Shown here piece after piece: positions 45,713 through 55,789 of a stretch of DNA of 64,000 nucleotides. The DNA lies in NCBI RefSeq assembly GCF_038096175.1, contig NZ_CP151099.1, positions 6,240,001-6,304,000 of the forward strand, read 5' to 3'. Numbering within the stretch: the stretch's first letter is position 1; each line of letters opens with the position of its first letter. The notes under the pieces were generated by a model. It was not told the origin of the DNA and searched no databases. It saw only the letters and a program-made list of their open reading frames with translations. The translations under genes were made by a program, and so were the position numbers. This DNA is from Nostoc sp. UHCC 0302 (GTDB lineage Bacteria > Cyanobacteriota > Cyanobacteriia > Cyanobacteriales > Nostocaceae).

Positions 45713-46492
45713 TTGATTAATAATACATTGTCCTCCTACACTTCTTCTACCCCTGCTATTGATACAAATTTGCATGCAACTGGCATTGGGCAGCAGAGCA
45801 TTAAGGAACTAGAGTCTACACTCTCTTTGTCGCCGTCTCTACCCTTACCCATCTCTTCTAGACAAACTTGGTTAGTATTTGCGGCGGCAGTGTTTTTGGT
45901 ATCAGTACCAGTATTTATCGAAGCGCCACTAGTGCGATCGCTGCCAAGTTTAAGTTTAGCCATGACAGCGCTTTGGGTGTGGCTGAGTTTTACTCTTATG
46001 TCACGTCCTGCAACTTATCTGTGGGGGGATTTGCTTTTAGGATTTAGTTGGAGTTGGTTAGCAGGAGCATTGTACTGGGGCTGGTTACGTTGGGAACCTT
46101 TATGGCATCTCCCATTAGAATCTATAGGGTTGCCATTTGCCTTTTGGTGTTTAATACGGAATTGGGGCAAGGTGGGTACTTGGTTTTATTTAGGTTCTTT
46201 ACTTGGGACAGTTTTAACTGATATTTATTTCTATTTAGTAGATTTAATGCCCTATTGGCGGCAAATTATGCGAGTAGATGCAGATGGCGCATCGCAAGTT
46301 TTACAAAATGCCCTCATCCAAGTACAAACACCTTGGGGACAGACTTGGGCGCTAATTCTTGCCTTCATGCTGTTAAGCATTGGGGTTTTATCTTTAACTA
46401 AAAAGCAAAAGCACTGGTATGCCTTTGGCGGTGCAGTTTTAAGTACGATCTTGGTAGATAGCTTGTTCTTGTTAGCAGCCATAGCAGCGTAA
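45713..46492 (+). CDS. DUF3120 cyanobacterial membrane protein
   Basis: The protein of up to 259 residues carries the DUF3120 sequence pattern (TWLVFAAAVFLVSVPVFIEAP, WGDLLLGFSWSWLAGALYWGW, PYWRQIMRVDADGASQVLQN) with six to seven membrane helices. Its start is uncertain: the TTG at 45713 gives a Ser/Thr-rich 45-residue leader before the first helix. The family is confined to cyanobacteria and plastids and has no known function. Confidence 0.83.
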   Translation: MINNTLSSYTSSTPAIDTNLHATGIGQQSIKELESTLSLSPSLPLPISSRQTWLVFAAAVFLVSVPVFIEAPLVRSLPSLSLAMTALWVWLSFTLMSRPATYLWGDLLLGFSWSWLAGALYWGWLRWEPLWHLPLESIGLPFAFWCLIRNWGKVGTWFYLGSLLGTVLTDIYFYLVDLMPYWRQIMRVDADGASQVLQNALIQVQTPWGQTWALILAFMLLSIGVLSLTKKQKHWYAFGGAVLSTILVDSLFLLAAIAA

Positions 46493-47099
46493 AACTTAGG
46501 CTTCCTCTGTTCGCTTTTTGCGTTCAGCTTGTTCCCATAAGTTAGAAGGCTTAGGCAATTGTCACTCTTGAATTCTGTTGTGAATTAAAAAAAATTTTGT
46601 AACATCAAAACTCAACTGAAACTTTTCCCAATGAAATCTACAGCGCATTAGTCATAATGCTGTAGATGACGATTTAGTTAAGAAATATTACAGGGTAATC
46701 GCAGAGCATCATGTAGCCCTTGCGAAGTTTTAGGATATTGGCGAGAGAGCGATCTAACAAAATCTCGTTTAGCTAGCAATGCCACCAGCGTTAAACAGGG
46801 GTGCAACACTGTTGTGGCTAGGCAGGTACTTGTCCCATTAAAAATAATTTTTGGCAAAAATACAGTCAAACCTAGTAATGGTAAATATTGTGGATATTAA
46901 TACGCTGTATATTAGTTTCTGATGACTGCTGTGTGTTGATTAAGCGATCAGCTTTTGTCCTTTGTCGTTGGCACTCTAACGAATGAACGCCACTTGCTTC
47001 TCCCTTTGGGAGACCAAGGCGAACAACGGGGGGAACCCCTGCAACGCAGTGGCTTCTAATGACTACTGACAGCTGTTGGCTTAAAGCTTTAATTTCTGT
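46493..47099. other. intergenic region with repeat patch, psbU upstream
   Basis: A 607-base gap. The patch 46981-47060 (gaacgccacttgcttctccctttgggagacc…cgcagtggctt) belongs to the same repeat family as 55205-55670. A 63-codon minus-strand frame at 46678-46869 has no recognisable family and I do not call it. The psbU promoter should lie in the last 100 bases. Confidence 0.4.
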
Positions 47100-47552
47100 T
47101 TGATGGAAAGAGGTAGAAAAATCGTGAAAGGATTGGTGCGTTTAGTAACACTGTTTAGTTTGTTGGCCGGTTGCTGGGGATGGTTGGGAACAACTCAGAT
47201 AGCCCAAGCAGCTAGTTTCAACAATTTTGCTTTTCCGCAAGTTCCAGTTCTGGCAATTGAGCGTCAGAATCGGGCAGACGCTAAGCTAGGAACAGAATTT
47301 GGTAAAAAAATTGATTTGAATAATACCAATGTTCGAGCTTTTCAACAGTTTCCAGGGCTTTATCCAGGCCTTGCTAAGAAAATCATCAAGAATGCTCCTT
47401 ACCAGAAGGTAGAGGATGTATTGGATCTTCCAGGATTGAGCGATCGCCAAAAACAAACTCTGCAAGCTAACTTCGATCACTTCACTGTGACAGACTTAGA
47501 ACCTGCCTTCAACGAGGGAGATGATCGCTTTAATAACGGTATCTATAGATAA
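47100..47552 (+). CDS. psbU: photosystem II extrinsic protein PsbU
   Basis: PsbU (12 kDa) binds the lumenal side of photosystem II and stabilises the oxygen-evolving complex. The 150-residue precursor has a signal peptide with cleavage at [10 protein letters not shown] near 37, then the mature sequence with [30 protein letters not shown], a helix-hairpin-helix-like fold, and the C-terminal DRFNNGIYR. Length and ending are typical. Single gene, followed by a 19-bp perfect stem-loop. Confidence 0.96.
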   Translation: MMERGRKIVKGLVRLVTLFSLLAGCWGWLGTTQIAQAASFNNFAFPQVPVLAIERQNRADAKLGTEFGKKIDLNNTNVRAFQQFPGLYPGLAKKIIKNAPYQKVEDVLDLPGLSDRQKQTLQANFDHFTVTDLEPAFNEGDDRFNNGIYR

Positions 47553-47618
47553 CTATATTTACCGTTAATGTAAAAAACAGCAGCCCACTCCCAATCTTAG
47601 GCAGTGGGATGCGACTCT

Positions 47619-47669
47619 GAGTTATGAGTTAGGAGTTAAAAATTTAATAAAACTCCTAACTCATAACTC
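47619..47669. terminator. 19-bp perfect stem-loop between psbU and nadB
   Basis: Bases 47619-47637 and 47651-47669 are exact complements (gagttatgagttaggagtt and its mirror) with a 13-base A/T loop. A shorter hairpin cccact…agtggg lies just upstream (47585-47608). Probable terminator of psbU. The taactcctaactc character also fits a dispersed heptamer repeat. Confidence 0.7.
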
Positions 47670-47703
47670 CTAACTTTTCTCTGCTCACTTCTCTCCCCTT
47701 ACC

Positions 47704-49383
47704 TTGCCTGAGATAGATATTCCTAGCCAATTTGATGTCTTAGTAGTCGGCGCTGGTGCCGCCGGACTGTACACGGCGCTGTGTCTACCAGAGTCCTTAC
47801 GAGTCGGCTTGATTACTAAAGAAACCGTCGCTTTATCTGCCAGTGATTGGGCGCAAGGTGGCATTGCCGCAGCTGTTGCCCCAGAAGATTCTCCGACGTT
47901 GCATATTGAAGACACAATCCAAGCGGGTGTGGGTTTATGCGATCGCCCTGCTGTCGAGTTTCTCGCAGAACAAGCCCCAAGCTGTATTCAATCTTTGGTT
48001 AACTTGGGTGTAGCTTTTGACCGTCATGGCAAAGCTTTAGCTTTAACTTTAGAGGCAGCCCATTCTCGTCACCGTGTTCTCCACGCTGCCGACACCACAG
48101 GTAGAGAAGTTACTACAACTCTCACTGCTCAAGTTCTGCGCCGCCAGAATATTCAAGTTATTCAGCAAGCTTTGGCTTTGAGTTTATGGCTAGAGCTTGA
48201 AAGTGGTCGCTGTCAAGGAATTAGCCTGTTCTATCAAGGTAAAGTCAGCTGGGTAAGCGCTGGTGCTGTCGTACTGGCGACTGGTGGTGGTGGTCAGGTA
48301 TTTGCCCAAACAACTAACCCGGCTGTGAGTACAGGTGATGGGGTAGCGATCGCAGCTCGTGCTGGGGTGATTCTCCGCGATTTAGAGTTTGTCCAATTTC
48401 ATCCTACAGCCCTTACCAAACCCGGTGCTGATCGCTTTTTGATTAGTGAAGCTGTGCGCGGTGAGGGAGCGCACCTCGTCGATAATGAAGGGCGGCGTTT
48501 TGCCTTTGACTACCACCCTGCGGGTGAACTCGCACCTAGAGATGTAGTCAGTAGAGCAATTTTCAGCCATTTGCAACGTACAGACCCCGACCCAGCTACT
48601 GCCCATGTGTGGTTGGATATGCGCCCCATCCCCGCTGACCAAATTCGTCACCGCTTTCCTAACATCATTAAAGTTTGTCAGCATTGGGGTATTGATGTTT
48701 TCAATGAACCAATTCCAGTAGCCCCTGCTGCTCATTATTGGATGGGTGGTATTGTTACGGATCTAATGAATCGCACAAATATTCCTGATTTGTACGCTGT
48801 AGGTGAAACCGCTAGTACTGGGGTACATGGGGCAAATCGCCTCGCTAGCAATTCCCTGCTAGAATGCATTGTGTTTGGCGCTCAAATGGCAAATATTCAG
48901 GTGGCAAATGTTGGGTTGCCAACAACACCACCAGTGCTGCGATCGCGAGAATTTAATACTAATGCTAGCGAGTGGCAGGTTCAGCAAGTACAACTAGAAA
49001 CATTGAGAGAAAAGTTACCGCGGCTAGTGTGGCAAAGTGCGGGAATTTGCCGCGAACAATCACGATTAGAGACAGCGATCGCTACCATTGAAGCTTGGCA
49101 GCAAGATTTCGCTGCTTTGCCTTTAAGTCAGTTTTTATTTTCTTTACGTCCCCAAGAAATAGTTAGTTTTGAACTACTGGATATTGAACGGCAATTGCGA
49201 CTTTGGGCTGAAACCCGCAATTTATTGGATGTGGCTGGTTTAATTCTCAAAAGTGCCGCTTTTAGAACTGAAAGCCGTGGGGGACACTACCGCCTAGATT
49301 ATCCTCAAACAGACCCCGGTTGGCAAGTCCATACACTTGTACAGACAAACCACTGGTGGAAATCTCCAGTAATAAATAATTAA
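47704..49383 (+). CDS. nadB: L-aspartate oxidase NadB
   Basis: NadB oxidises L-aspartate to iminoaspartate, the first step of NAD synthesis. The 559-residue flavoprotein has the FAD motif VVGAGAAGLYTAL near 12-24, SDWAQGGIAAAV near 47-58, HSRHRVLHAADTTGREV near 120-136, RDLEFVQFHPTAL near 225-237, GEGAHLV near 256-262, and GVHGANRLASNSLLEC near 376-391. The start is TTG at 47704, the first plausible codon before PEIDIPSQFDVLVVG. Confidence 0.94.
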   Translation: MPEIDIPSQFDVLVVGAGAAGLYTALCLPESLRVGLITKETVALSASDWAQGGIAAAVAPEDSPTLHIEDTIQAGVGLCDRPAVEFLAEQAPSCIQSLVNLGVAFDRHGKALALTLEAAHSRHRVLHAADTTGREVTTTLTAQVLRRQNIQVIQQALALSLWLELESGRCQGISLFYQGKVSWVSAGAVVLATGGGGQVFAQTTNPAVSTGDGVAIAARAGVILRDLEFVQFHPTALTKPGADRFLISEAVRGEGAHLVDNEGRRFAFDYHPAGELAPRDVVSRAIFSHLQRTDPDPATAHVWLDMRPIPADQIRHRFPNIIKVCQHWGIDVFNEPIPVAPAAHYWMGGIVTDLMNRTNIPDLYAVGETASTGVHGANRLASNSLLECIVFGAQMANIQVANVGLPTTPPVLRSREFNTNASEWQVQQVQLETLREKLPRLVWQSAGICREQSRLETAIATIEAWQQDFAALPLSQFLFSLRPQEIVSFELLDIERQLRLWAETRNLLDVAGLILKSAAFRTESRGGHYRLDYPQTDPGWQVHTLVQTNHWWKSPVINN

Positions 49384-49451
49384 AACTCTTCAAGCTAGTA
49401 GTTAAGAGTTAAAAGCTAGAAGTTTTTTTCCCTAATCTCCTTTACTTCCTC

Positions 49452-49480
49452 CAAGTTAAAAAGGTGTACTTTTTAACTTG
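49452..49480 (+). terminator. 12-bp stem-loop after nadB
   Basis: caagttaaaaag and ctttttaacttg pair perfectly around gtgta, 70 bases after the nadB stop. AT-rich but perfect; plausible terminator. Confidence 0.55.
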
Positions 49481-49645
49481 CAAATTGCTATAGGTTAAAC
49501 TTTTGTCTTGTCTTCTTTTTTGCCAGACTTGCTCAGTTTAACTCTCTATTTTGAATTTCTTATATTAATTCAATAAATAAAATCTACAAATCATTTTTCT
49601 TTACTCCTTAATGACCATTTATAACCACATAAAAGTGAAATGGTA

Positions 49646-49870
49646 TTAGCGAGTGCCACTACCGTACAAACTGTCAGGCCCACCATAATTTGGTGGAATA
49701 TATATGTTTTTGTTGTTTAATCCCTGAGAATTAACCTCACTGCTATTGGTGCTTAAACTTTTGGCACTCGCAGTGCTAAAAGCCCCTGTATAATCCGCAA
49801 ATTTTGGAATCAGTATGTAAGCACTTATACAAAGTATTGCAAATTTTGTCATTCTTAATTTAGTTTCCAT
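49646..49870 (-). CDS. small exported protein, unknown function
   Basis: The 74-residue protein has a signal-like start (MTKFAILCISAYILIPKFA after a short lead) and a mature tail ending NIYIPPNYGGPDSLYGSGTR. The PP-x-GGP-xxxxGSGTR ending is a pattern shared by several small cyanobacterial exported proteins and by the N-terminal part of DUF928 proteins, which supports it being real. No function known. Confidence 0.55.
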   Translation of the reverse strand: METKLRMTKFAILCISAYILIPKFADYTGAFSTASAKSLSTNSSEVNSQGLNNKNIYIPPNYGGPDSLYGSGTR

Positions 49871-50591
49871 AGCCTCAGTAATTTCACTGTAGTTTGCTTC
49901 TTAAGAGTATTTTGATTTTTTTAAGTATTTATACTTAATTATTAATTTGAATTTTTTAGTAATTAGCTTTTTTTATCATCCTAATAAGTAATTTTGATGT
50001 TAAATTGCAGATTGTTACTCTTCAATTGTCTTTATACTTAACAAATATTCTTAATATATTGTTTTAACATCAACCTTAAGTTAGATATATTAATGAGTTG
50101 TAAGGATAAAGTTGCTACAATCTTTATTCCCTAACAATATCTTAATTTTTATATGTATAGGCACTATGTCTTACAAGCTACATAGCAAAAATCACTAAGT
50201 ATATTTAGTTTTTTGTTTATACAGTATATTTATAACAATAAAAATTATTTAAACCGAATATAGCAAAATTCCTATTCTAAAAAGGCTTCAAGTTGTCTTA
50301 GCTAAAGCCTAGCCGTAAATACCGATTAAGTACAAGTATCAAATTTTAAGTAATTTACTTTACTAAAAATAATATATTTTGCTAATTGTCTTTAATTTTC
50401 ATTACTTTCCGACTTCTGATCTTGGCTTTAGTTTTTTAAAAAAGACAAAAAGCCTTGTTGAGTAAGGAGTCTATCTATTTACCTACCTAAAGAGATATAT
50501 GTAAATTCTGCTGAACAAGCCACAAACCCTAAAATTAACGTAAAAATATTTACTAAAGCCAGACGAGTTTGAAGCTTTTACTCTTGGCTAA
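49871..50591. other. AT-rich intergenic region, nothing identified
   Basis: The 721 bases between the small exported gene and the diguanylate cyclase are strongly AT-rich and stop-dense in all frames. I see no gene, RNA or strong palindrome. Confidence 0.4.
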
Positions 50592-52805
50592 TCAGGCAAA
50601 CTCGTAACGATTTTTACCTAAATGCTTAGCCCTGTACATGGCACTATCTGCTTGTCTAACCAAAGTTTCGCTGTCTTGACTGTTGTATGGATAGACACTA
50701 ATGCCAATACTGGCAGAGACTCTTGTGTGATATCCGTCTAAAATAATTACCTCAGCGATGCTGCCTAAAATTTTGTCGGCAACTGTAGCTGCTACTTGAA
50801 CATTCGGAATTGCACGTAAAATTACAGTAAATTCATCGCCACCCAAACGTGAAACTGTATCACTAGCGCGTAAGGAGTTGCTGAGCCGTTGGGCGATCGC
50901 CACCAATAGGCGATCGCCCATTTCGTGTCCGAGGGTGTCATTAACTTGCTTAAACCCATCTAAATCAATAAACAGTAGTGCCAATAACAAGTTGTTGTTT
51001 TGCGCCCAATGTAGAGACTCGCGCAGCTGTTCTACAAAGAATTTTCGATTAGAGAGACCAGTGAGGTGATCGTGATATGCCAAATAACGCAAGTGGTCTT
51101 CTTTGAGTTTTAATTCATTATTGGAGCGGAATAACTCGGCGGCTGTACGCTTGAGCTTTTCCTCCATTAGCTTACGTTCAGTAATATCGCGGATAACGCC
51201 AACTAAAAACAAATTGCCAGCGGCATCTTTGTGGAGCGATCGCTTAGTGGCTATTTGATGAGTCTGACCATTAGCATCGGTAAATTCTTCTTCATGTTCC
51301 TGGGGTTGCTGAGTCCGAAAAACTAGCTCATCCTGTTGTCTAAATACATCAGCTTCATGTTTTGGAAAAAAGTCATAGTCTGACTTTTCAATTAGTACTG
51401 GGTTAGGATAACCGATGAATCGACAATACGCCTCATTTAATACAATCCACTGATGTCGTTCATTTTTCACAAAAATGGGGTCAGGGATAGTATTGATCAC
51501 ATGATGCAAAAACTCTTTTGAGCGTTTCCACTCTTCCTGCATATGGGCGATATGACTGGTCATCCAAATAGCTGAGATGCCGAAAGTCAACAGTGGAGGA
51601 ATGATTGGTATCCACCAACCAGACAAGAAAGCAAAGTAGGCAGCCAAGTTCAACACAAAGCAAGAAACTAGGATACAAAGGAGACTCCTCGTAGGGTGCC
51701 GTATTCGCCATGTAGTAACGGCTCCTATATAAGACCAGACAAAAATCCACAAGTTTTCCACTAGGTCATGCCAAACTTTAAGTAACGGTCGCCCTTCAAT
51801 GGCAGCTGAGATTAACTCATTGATAAAATAAGCCTGCAATTCAATGCCAGATATAGGCTGTGCCGTACCCATGAGACGGCTAGAGTAGGGAATGAATACA
51901 AAATCTTGAAGGCTAGGTGCGGTGGAACCAATGAGTACAATGCGATTTCTGAGCCAGTTTTCTGGAACTCGGTTATTCAGAATATCGCTCATGGATGCCT
52001 GACGATAACTACAGAATTTTACAGATGAACTTTGACATCTGGGTTTGGGAAAGTTGGACAAAATTTGGTATCCAGCAGCATCAATCCCTACATAAGCACC
52101 ATCATTAGCTTGAAAAGGCGGAAAAACTGCCTTCCCTAACTGTAAATACTCAGGATTGCTAGCTGCTTTCGTGGGAGTAATTCCTTTTGACTTTAAATAC
52201 AATAAAGCCACCTTCAAGGCAAAACTTTCGTGTGCTTGATTATTAACGTGCCAATATAATAAGCTCCGACGTATTTTGCCATCAGGATCATACAGCACAT
52301 TGTTAAAACCCACTTGCTTACGCTGACTCAACACTGGTGGAGGTAAAACACCAGCATTTTTGTTTTTATCATTCCCTAGTAGTTCAATACCAATCAAGTT
52401 GGGCATCGACTTATAAGCATTAACCAGTTCCTGATTACCAGGCTCTACTGGGAAATTCCGGTAAATATCTAAGCCGATCGCACGGGGTTGATAAACGTTT
52501 AATTTTTGCAATAACTGGGCTATGACCTGATCTGGAATCGGCCAAGAACCCACTTGGCGTAAAGAGGCTTCATCAATCACTACAACGGTAATGCGCTCTT
52601 CTGGCGGTTCATTCGGACGAAAGCGAAAAAATTGATCCAAAGCTGCCAACTCTAAAGATTGTAATAATCCAATAGAGCGCAAAAGTAGTATGCAGACTGC
52701 AACGCTGAAGGCAGTTAAGAATTCCCTGTATCCTCGACTAAGCGGTTGTTTCAGTTTTAACCTTAACTTTACAAAACGCTTGCCTAGCTGCTTATTCATT
52801 CCCAT
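50592..52805 (-). CDS. CHASE2-PAS-GGDEF diguanylate cyclase
   Basis: The 737-residue protein makes c-di-GMP in response to an extracytoplasmic signal. An N-terminal membrane segment (about 25-48) precedes a CHASE2 sensor domain (about 55-330), then three helices (about 345-412), a PAS domain (about 430-550) and GGDEF (about 565-735). The active motif GGDEF is intact near 654-658 and the inhibitory I-site RASD lies five residues before it. There is no EAL domain. Confidence 0.93.
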   Translation of the reverse strand: MGMNKQLGKRFVKLRLKLKQPLSRGYREFLTAFSVAVCILLLRSIGLLQSLELAALDQFFRFRPNEPPEERITVVVIDEASLRQVGSWPIPDQVIAQLLQKLNVYQPRAIGLDIYRNFPVEPGNQELVNAYKSMPNLIGIELLGNDKNKNAGVLPPPVLSQRKQVGFNNVLYDPDGKIRRSLLYWHVNNQAHESFALKVALLYLKSKGITPTKAASNPEYLQLGKAVFPPFQANDGAYVGIDAAGYQILSNFPKPRCQSSSVKFCSYRQASMSDILNNRVPENWLRNRIVLIGSTAPSLQDFVFIPYSSRLMGTAQPISGIELQAYFINELISAAIEGRPLLKVWHDLVENLWIFVWSYIGAVTTWRIRHPTRSLLCILVSCFVLNLAAYFAFLSGWWIPIIPPLLTFGISAIWMTSHIAHMQEEWKRSKEFLHHVINTIPDPIFVKNERHQWIVLNEAYCRFIGYPNPVLIEKSDYDFFPKHEADVFRQQDELVFRTQQPQEHEEEFTDANGQTHQIATKRSLHKDAAGNLFLVGVIRDITERKLMEEKLKRTAAELFRSNNELKLKEDHLRYLAYHDHLTGLSNRKFFVEQLRESLHWAQNNNLLLALLFIDLDGFKQVNDTLGHEMGDRLLVAIAQRLSNSLRASDTVSRLGGDEFTVILRAIPNVQVAATVADKILGSIAEVIILDGYHTRVSASIGISVYPYNSQDSETLVRQADSAMYRAKHLGKNRYEFA

Positions 52806-53166
52806 TACCTATTGGGGAGCAATATTCTTTTTTGCTTCTAGCTATCAACTATTTGATGAATATAGCTCACGCAGAAGCTATCATAAATTTACAGAATCTT
52901 TTTACACCCAGTAAGGCTGCTCAAGACAATCCTGAGTAGTTTTGATGTTTTACTATTCATTAGCAGAATAATTTGAACAAACGGCAACTGTAACTTTTAT
53001 GCAGAGCAGCACAAGTTCAGTATAAATTTGGTGATTAGACAACATCCATTATCTATTACCTATTACCAAAAACAAAAAAGCCAACCAGAAACAGACGAGC
53101 TGTATTCATCTAGTTGACTCTTGAGCCTAAAAGCCTAGTTTCCAGAAAGAGACTTTCTCAGGGTAA
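52806..53166. other. intergenic region with weak terminator
   Basis: No gene. An imperfect hairpin (caaccag…ctagttg) near 53094-53128, with an A-run on its left, may terminate the VKOR gene on the minus strand. Confidence 0.35.
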
Positions 53167-54156
53167 TTATTTAAAATACTTGAAGTTACGAGAACCTGTG
53201 TAACCAGATGCTTGTGCAAGTTCTTCTAAGCTTTGCACTCCGCTATAGCTTTTACCATTGATAATCCAAGTGGGGAAACCTTCAATTTTCGCTGCTTTAC
53301 ACTGTTCTGGTTGAGCTTTCAGCCCATCAGGAGCGCACTCTACCTTAACATTATTGTTGGTGATTTCCTGATAAGCTTCTTTGCCAAAGAGCAATTTTTG
53401 TTCGTGGCAATGGGGACACCAATAAGCAACATATTCTTTAGCGCCTATCTTTGTCAGATGGCGTGCTAGGGCTATTTCTGCCTCACCAGAAGTGGTGGTG
53501 ATTTCCCAACCGAATGCTGGGTTAGGTGGGACTGTGGGATTAAAGAAAACTTTTACAGGTTGTCCAGGCGTTGCTCCTGGTGTAACACCTGATTGATTGA
53601 CGCTAGCATAAACGCCTAAAGTGCCAATTAGCGTTACCATGCCAACAATAATCGCAGTAAATAAGATTTGCCCAATGTCCTCCCAAGTACGACCGATAAT
53701 TGTCAGTACCAAAAGACTAAGTGAGAACAAAGCTGAGCCAATACAGTAAGGACAAAGGGCTTTGATTTGGAATGCTAGCAAGTACATTAGATAGCCGCTG
53801 AAAACAGACATGGCGATCGCTCCTGCTAACAGCAGCAACCATGTCCAGTTTTCTAGTTGTTGACGACTATTGTTGTCCCCTGATCTCAATACCAAGGGTG
53901 CTAAAGCAAATATCACCATACTGGTATATGCCAAAAAGCCAAACAAAGCTAATGGCTGACCAAAAACCGTTGCCCAAGGACTTGACAAGACATCATTACA
54001 GCCTTTGACCCCAGCCTGTGCTACACAAGCGGCACTGCCTCCTGTTAACTTTTCTATAGTGAGATAACCTGTGGTCAACGCACCACATCCCGCGATCGCG
54101 GCAATTAATGGACGAGACCATCTATGAATCCAAGGAGTAGAACGGCGGCGAATCAT
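53167..54156 (-). CDS. VKOR-thioredoxin fusion protein
   Basis: This 329-residue protein is the cyanobacterial vitamin K epoxide reductase homologue fused to a thioredoxin domain, which oxidises protein thiols with quinone as acceptor (DsbB-DsbA-like). The VKOR part has the loop cysteines (AACVAQAGVKGCNDVL near 42-57) and the active CPYC near 134-137 among four to five helices; the Trx part has YWCPHCHEQK near 242-251 and a FPTWIINGKSYSG cis-Pro region near 293-305. All expected cysteine pairs are present. Confidence 0.93.
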   Translation of the reverse strand: MIRRRSTPWIHRWSRPLIAAIAGCGALTTGYLTIEKLTGGSAACVAQAGVKGCNDVLSSPWATVFGQPLALFGFLAYTSMVIFALAPLVLRSGDNNSRQQLENWTWLLLLAGAIAMSVFSGYLMYLLAFQIKALCPYCIGSALFSLSLLVLTIIGRTWEDIGQILFTAIIVGMVTLIGTLGVYASVNQSGVTPGATPGQPVKVFFNPTVPPNPAFGWEITTTSGEAEIALARHLTKIGAKEYVAYWCPHCHEQKLLFGKEAYQEITNNNVKVECAPDGLKAQPEQCKAAKIEGFPTWIINGKSYSGVQSLEELAQASGYTGSRNFKYFK

Positions 54157-54171
54157 AAACTGCTATCGGGG

Positions 54172-54295
54172 ATTGGTTACTGGGTAATGGGTACTGGGGA
54201 TTGAGGATTGGGGATTAGGTACTGGGGATTGGGGATTGGGTACTGGGATTAATAAACTTTTTCCTAGTCGCCAGTCCCCAGTCGCCAGTCCCCAT
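54172..54295. repeat. ggggattggggtactgggg short repeats
   Basis: The whole VKOR-btpA gap is made of gggtactggggattgaggattgggg units followed by C-rich complements (cgccagtccccagtcgccagtcccc). Longest patch of this family in the window. Confidence 0.75.
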
Positions 54296-55177
54296 TTAAG
54301 AATGTAGCTTCACTGAGGGAATAGATTTGCTTTCACCTTTGGAGTTCCAACTGCGGCGTGCGGCTTCGACAAATTGACTGACGCGAATTGGGTCAATTGG
54401 TTGCTCAATTCGACCATGACGTTTCAGGGAACTGGAAACAATTACACCATCCGCTGCCTGCATCAGTGTATCAATATTTTCCCAATTGGCTCCACTACCA
54501 ATAAACACTGGCGTGTCACCTGCTGCACCACAAGCTAATTCCAAGTCTTCTAAGTTAGGTGGACTACCAGTAGCCCAGCCGGACAAAATCACCCCATCTG
54601 CCAAACCTCTTTCAATTGTGTCTTTCACAGCAACTGTGAGATTTGGGGAACTTAAGGGACGGGCGTGCTTTACTAAAACATCGGCTAGAATTTTGACATC
54701 AGTCCCCAACTCGCGACGATAACGGAGTAATTGATGGGCTTCTCCCTCAATTAATCCTTGGTCAGTTGCCATCACTCCCGTGAGGACATTGACGCGGATG
54801 AATTGCGCGCGCACGCAACTAGCGATCGCCAATGCACTTTTGGCGTCGTTTCGCAAAACATTTAAGCCCACAGGCAAAGTCACCAAATTCTGTATCCGCT
54901 GCACCACTATGGTCATGGCACTGACTACCGCTGGATCAACTTGGTTTTTGGTAAACGGCGCGTCGAAAAAATTCTCCACAATCATGCCGTCAACCCCTCC
55001 ACTTGCTAGGGCTGTGGCTTCTTGTTCGGCGCGGTCAATCACCGCTTTTAGGCTACCTCCCCATCGGGGCGAGGTAGGCAGCGGTAGCAGGTGAACCACG
55101 CCAATAATCGGTGAGTGAGTTTTAAATAATTGATATAAGTCCACGTCTTTAATCCGCTTGGCGGAGTCCATAATCAA
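54296..55177 (-). CDS. btpA: BtpA family protein, photosystem I biogenesis
   Basis: BtpA stabilises the photosystem I reaction-centre proteins in cyanobacteria. The 293-residue TIM-barrel protein has the family start IIGVVHLLPLPTSPRWGGS, GVDGMIVENFFDAPF, RAQFIRVNVLTGVMATDQGLI, and the C-terminal TPVFIGSGANWENID. The start may be Met3 (55171). Peripheral thylakoid location is known for the family. Confidence 0.93.
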   Translation of the reverse strand: MIMDSAKRIKDVDLYQLFKTHSPIIGVVHLLPLPTSPRWGGSLKAVIDRAEQEATALASGGVDGMIVENFFDAPFTKNQVDPAVVSAMTIVVQRIQNLVTLPVGLNVLRNDAKSALAIASCVRAQFIRVNVLTGVMATDQGLIEGEAHQLLRYRRELGTDVKILADVLVKHARPLSSPNLTVAVKDTIERGLADGVILSGWATGSPPNLEDLELACGAAGDTPVFIGSGANWENIDTLMQAADGVIVSSSLKRHGRIEQPIDPIRVSQFVEAARRSWNSKGESKSIPSVKLHS

Positions 55178-55204
55178 AAGTCAACAGTCAAAAGTCCACA
55201 GTGC

Positions 55205-55670
55205 ATGATTTCTTTGACCATTGAACGCCACTTGACGCCAGTCCGCTCAAGTGGGGAGACCTCTTCGGGTGACGCTCTCTGCGAAACCGGAGGCGTTAGC
55301 GGAGCTTTCGCTTTAGCGATACGCAAGCTCGCTAACGCCAGTTGCTCCACTTGGGGAGACCCCTACAGCCCTTCTCCTAAAGGAGACGCTAAAAGCGAAC
55401 GGGCATCCTACGGCAGGCGCTAGCCTCTCCCTTTGGGAGAAGACCGCAGTGGCTCCGGAGGGAAACCCTCCCGCAGCACTGGACTCACCGCCCACACGGC
55501 TGGCTCCTCCACTTGGGGAAACCCCCTGGCGCTAGCCTCTCCCTTTGGGAGAAGATCCTTCGGGTGACGCTCCTGCGTCGCTAACGCTGACGCTAAAACC
55601 AGTTGCCTGCGGAGGGAAACCCTCCCACAGCGCTGGTTCACCGCAGTGGCTCCCCTTGACCCTTGACTTT
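55205..55670. repeat. dense mosaic of palindromic/direct repeats
   Basis: A GC-rich, gene-free block built from recurring modules. A 28-base unit (ggcgctagcctctccc + tttgggagaaga) occurs exactly at 55416-55443 and 55528-55555; cggagggaaaccctccc occurs twice (near 55457 and 55611); cttcgggtgacgctc occurs twice (near 55265 and 55559); cacttggggaga/gaaaccc modules recur. Many modules are themselves palindromic (ctctccctttgggagag). A related patch is at 46981-47060. Confidence 0.8.
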
Positions 55671-55789
55671 TAATTAACTAGTCAAATGTGTTTTATGATG
55701 TTCGGTTTACTGCCTCCATCTTAGGATGGAAATTAGCATCAAACCTCTCATAAGATATGTTAAGATAAAATCTGGCTACAAGAGGAGTT

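Noticed and set aside
46678-46869. 63-codon minus-strand frame upstream of psbU
   Set aside because: Free-standing but no recognisable family, no ribosome-binding site, and close to repeat sequences; not enough support.
48382-48735. 117-codon minus-strand frame inside nadB
   Set aside because: Antisense to conserved nadB motifs; no ribosome-binding site or family pattern.
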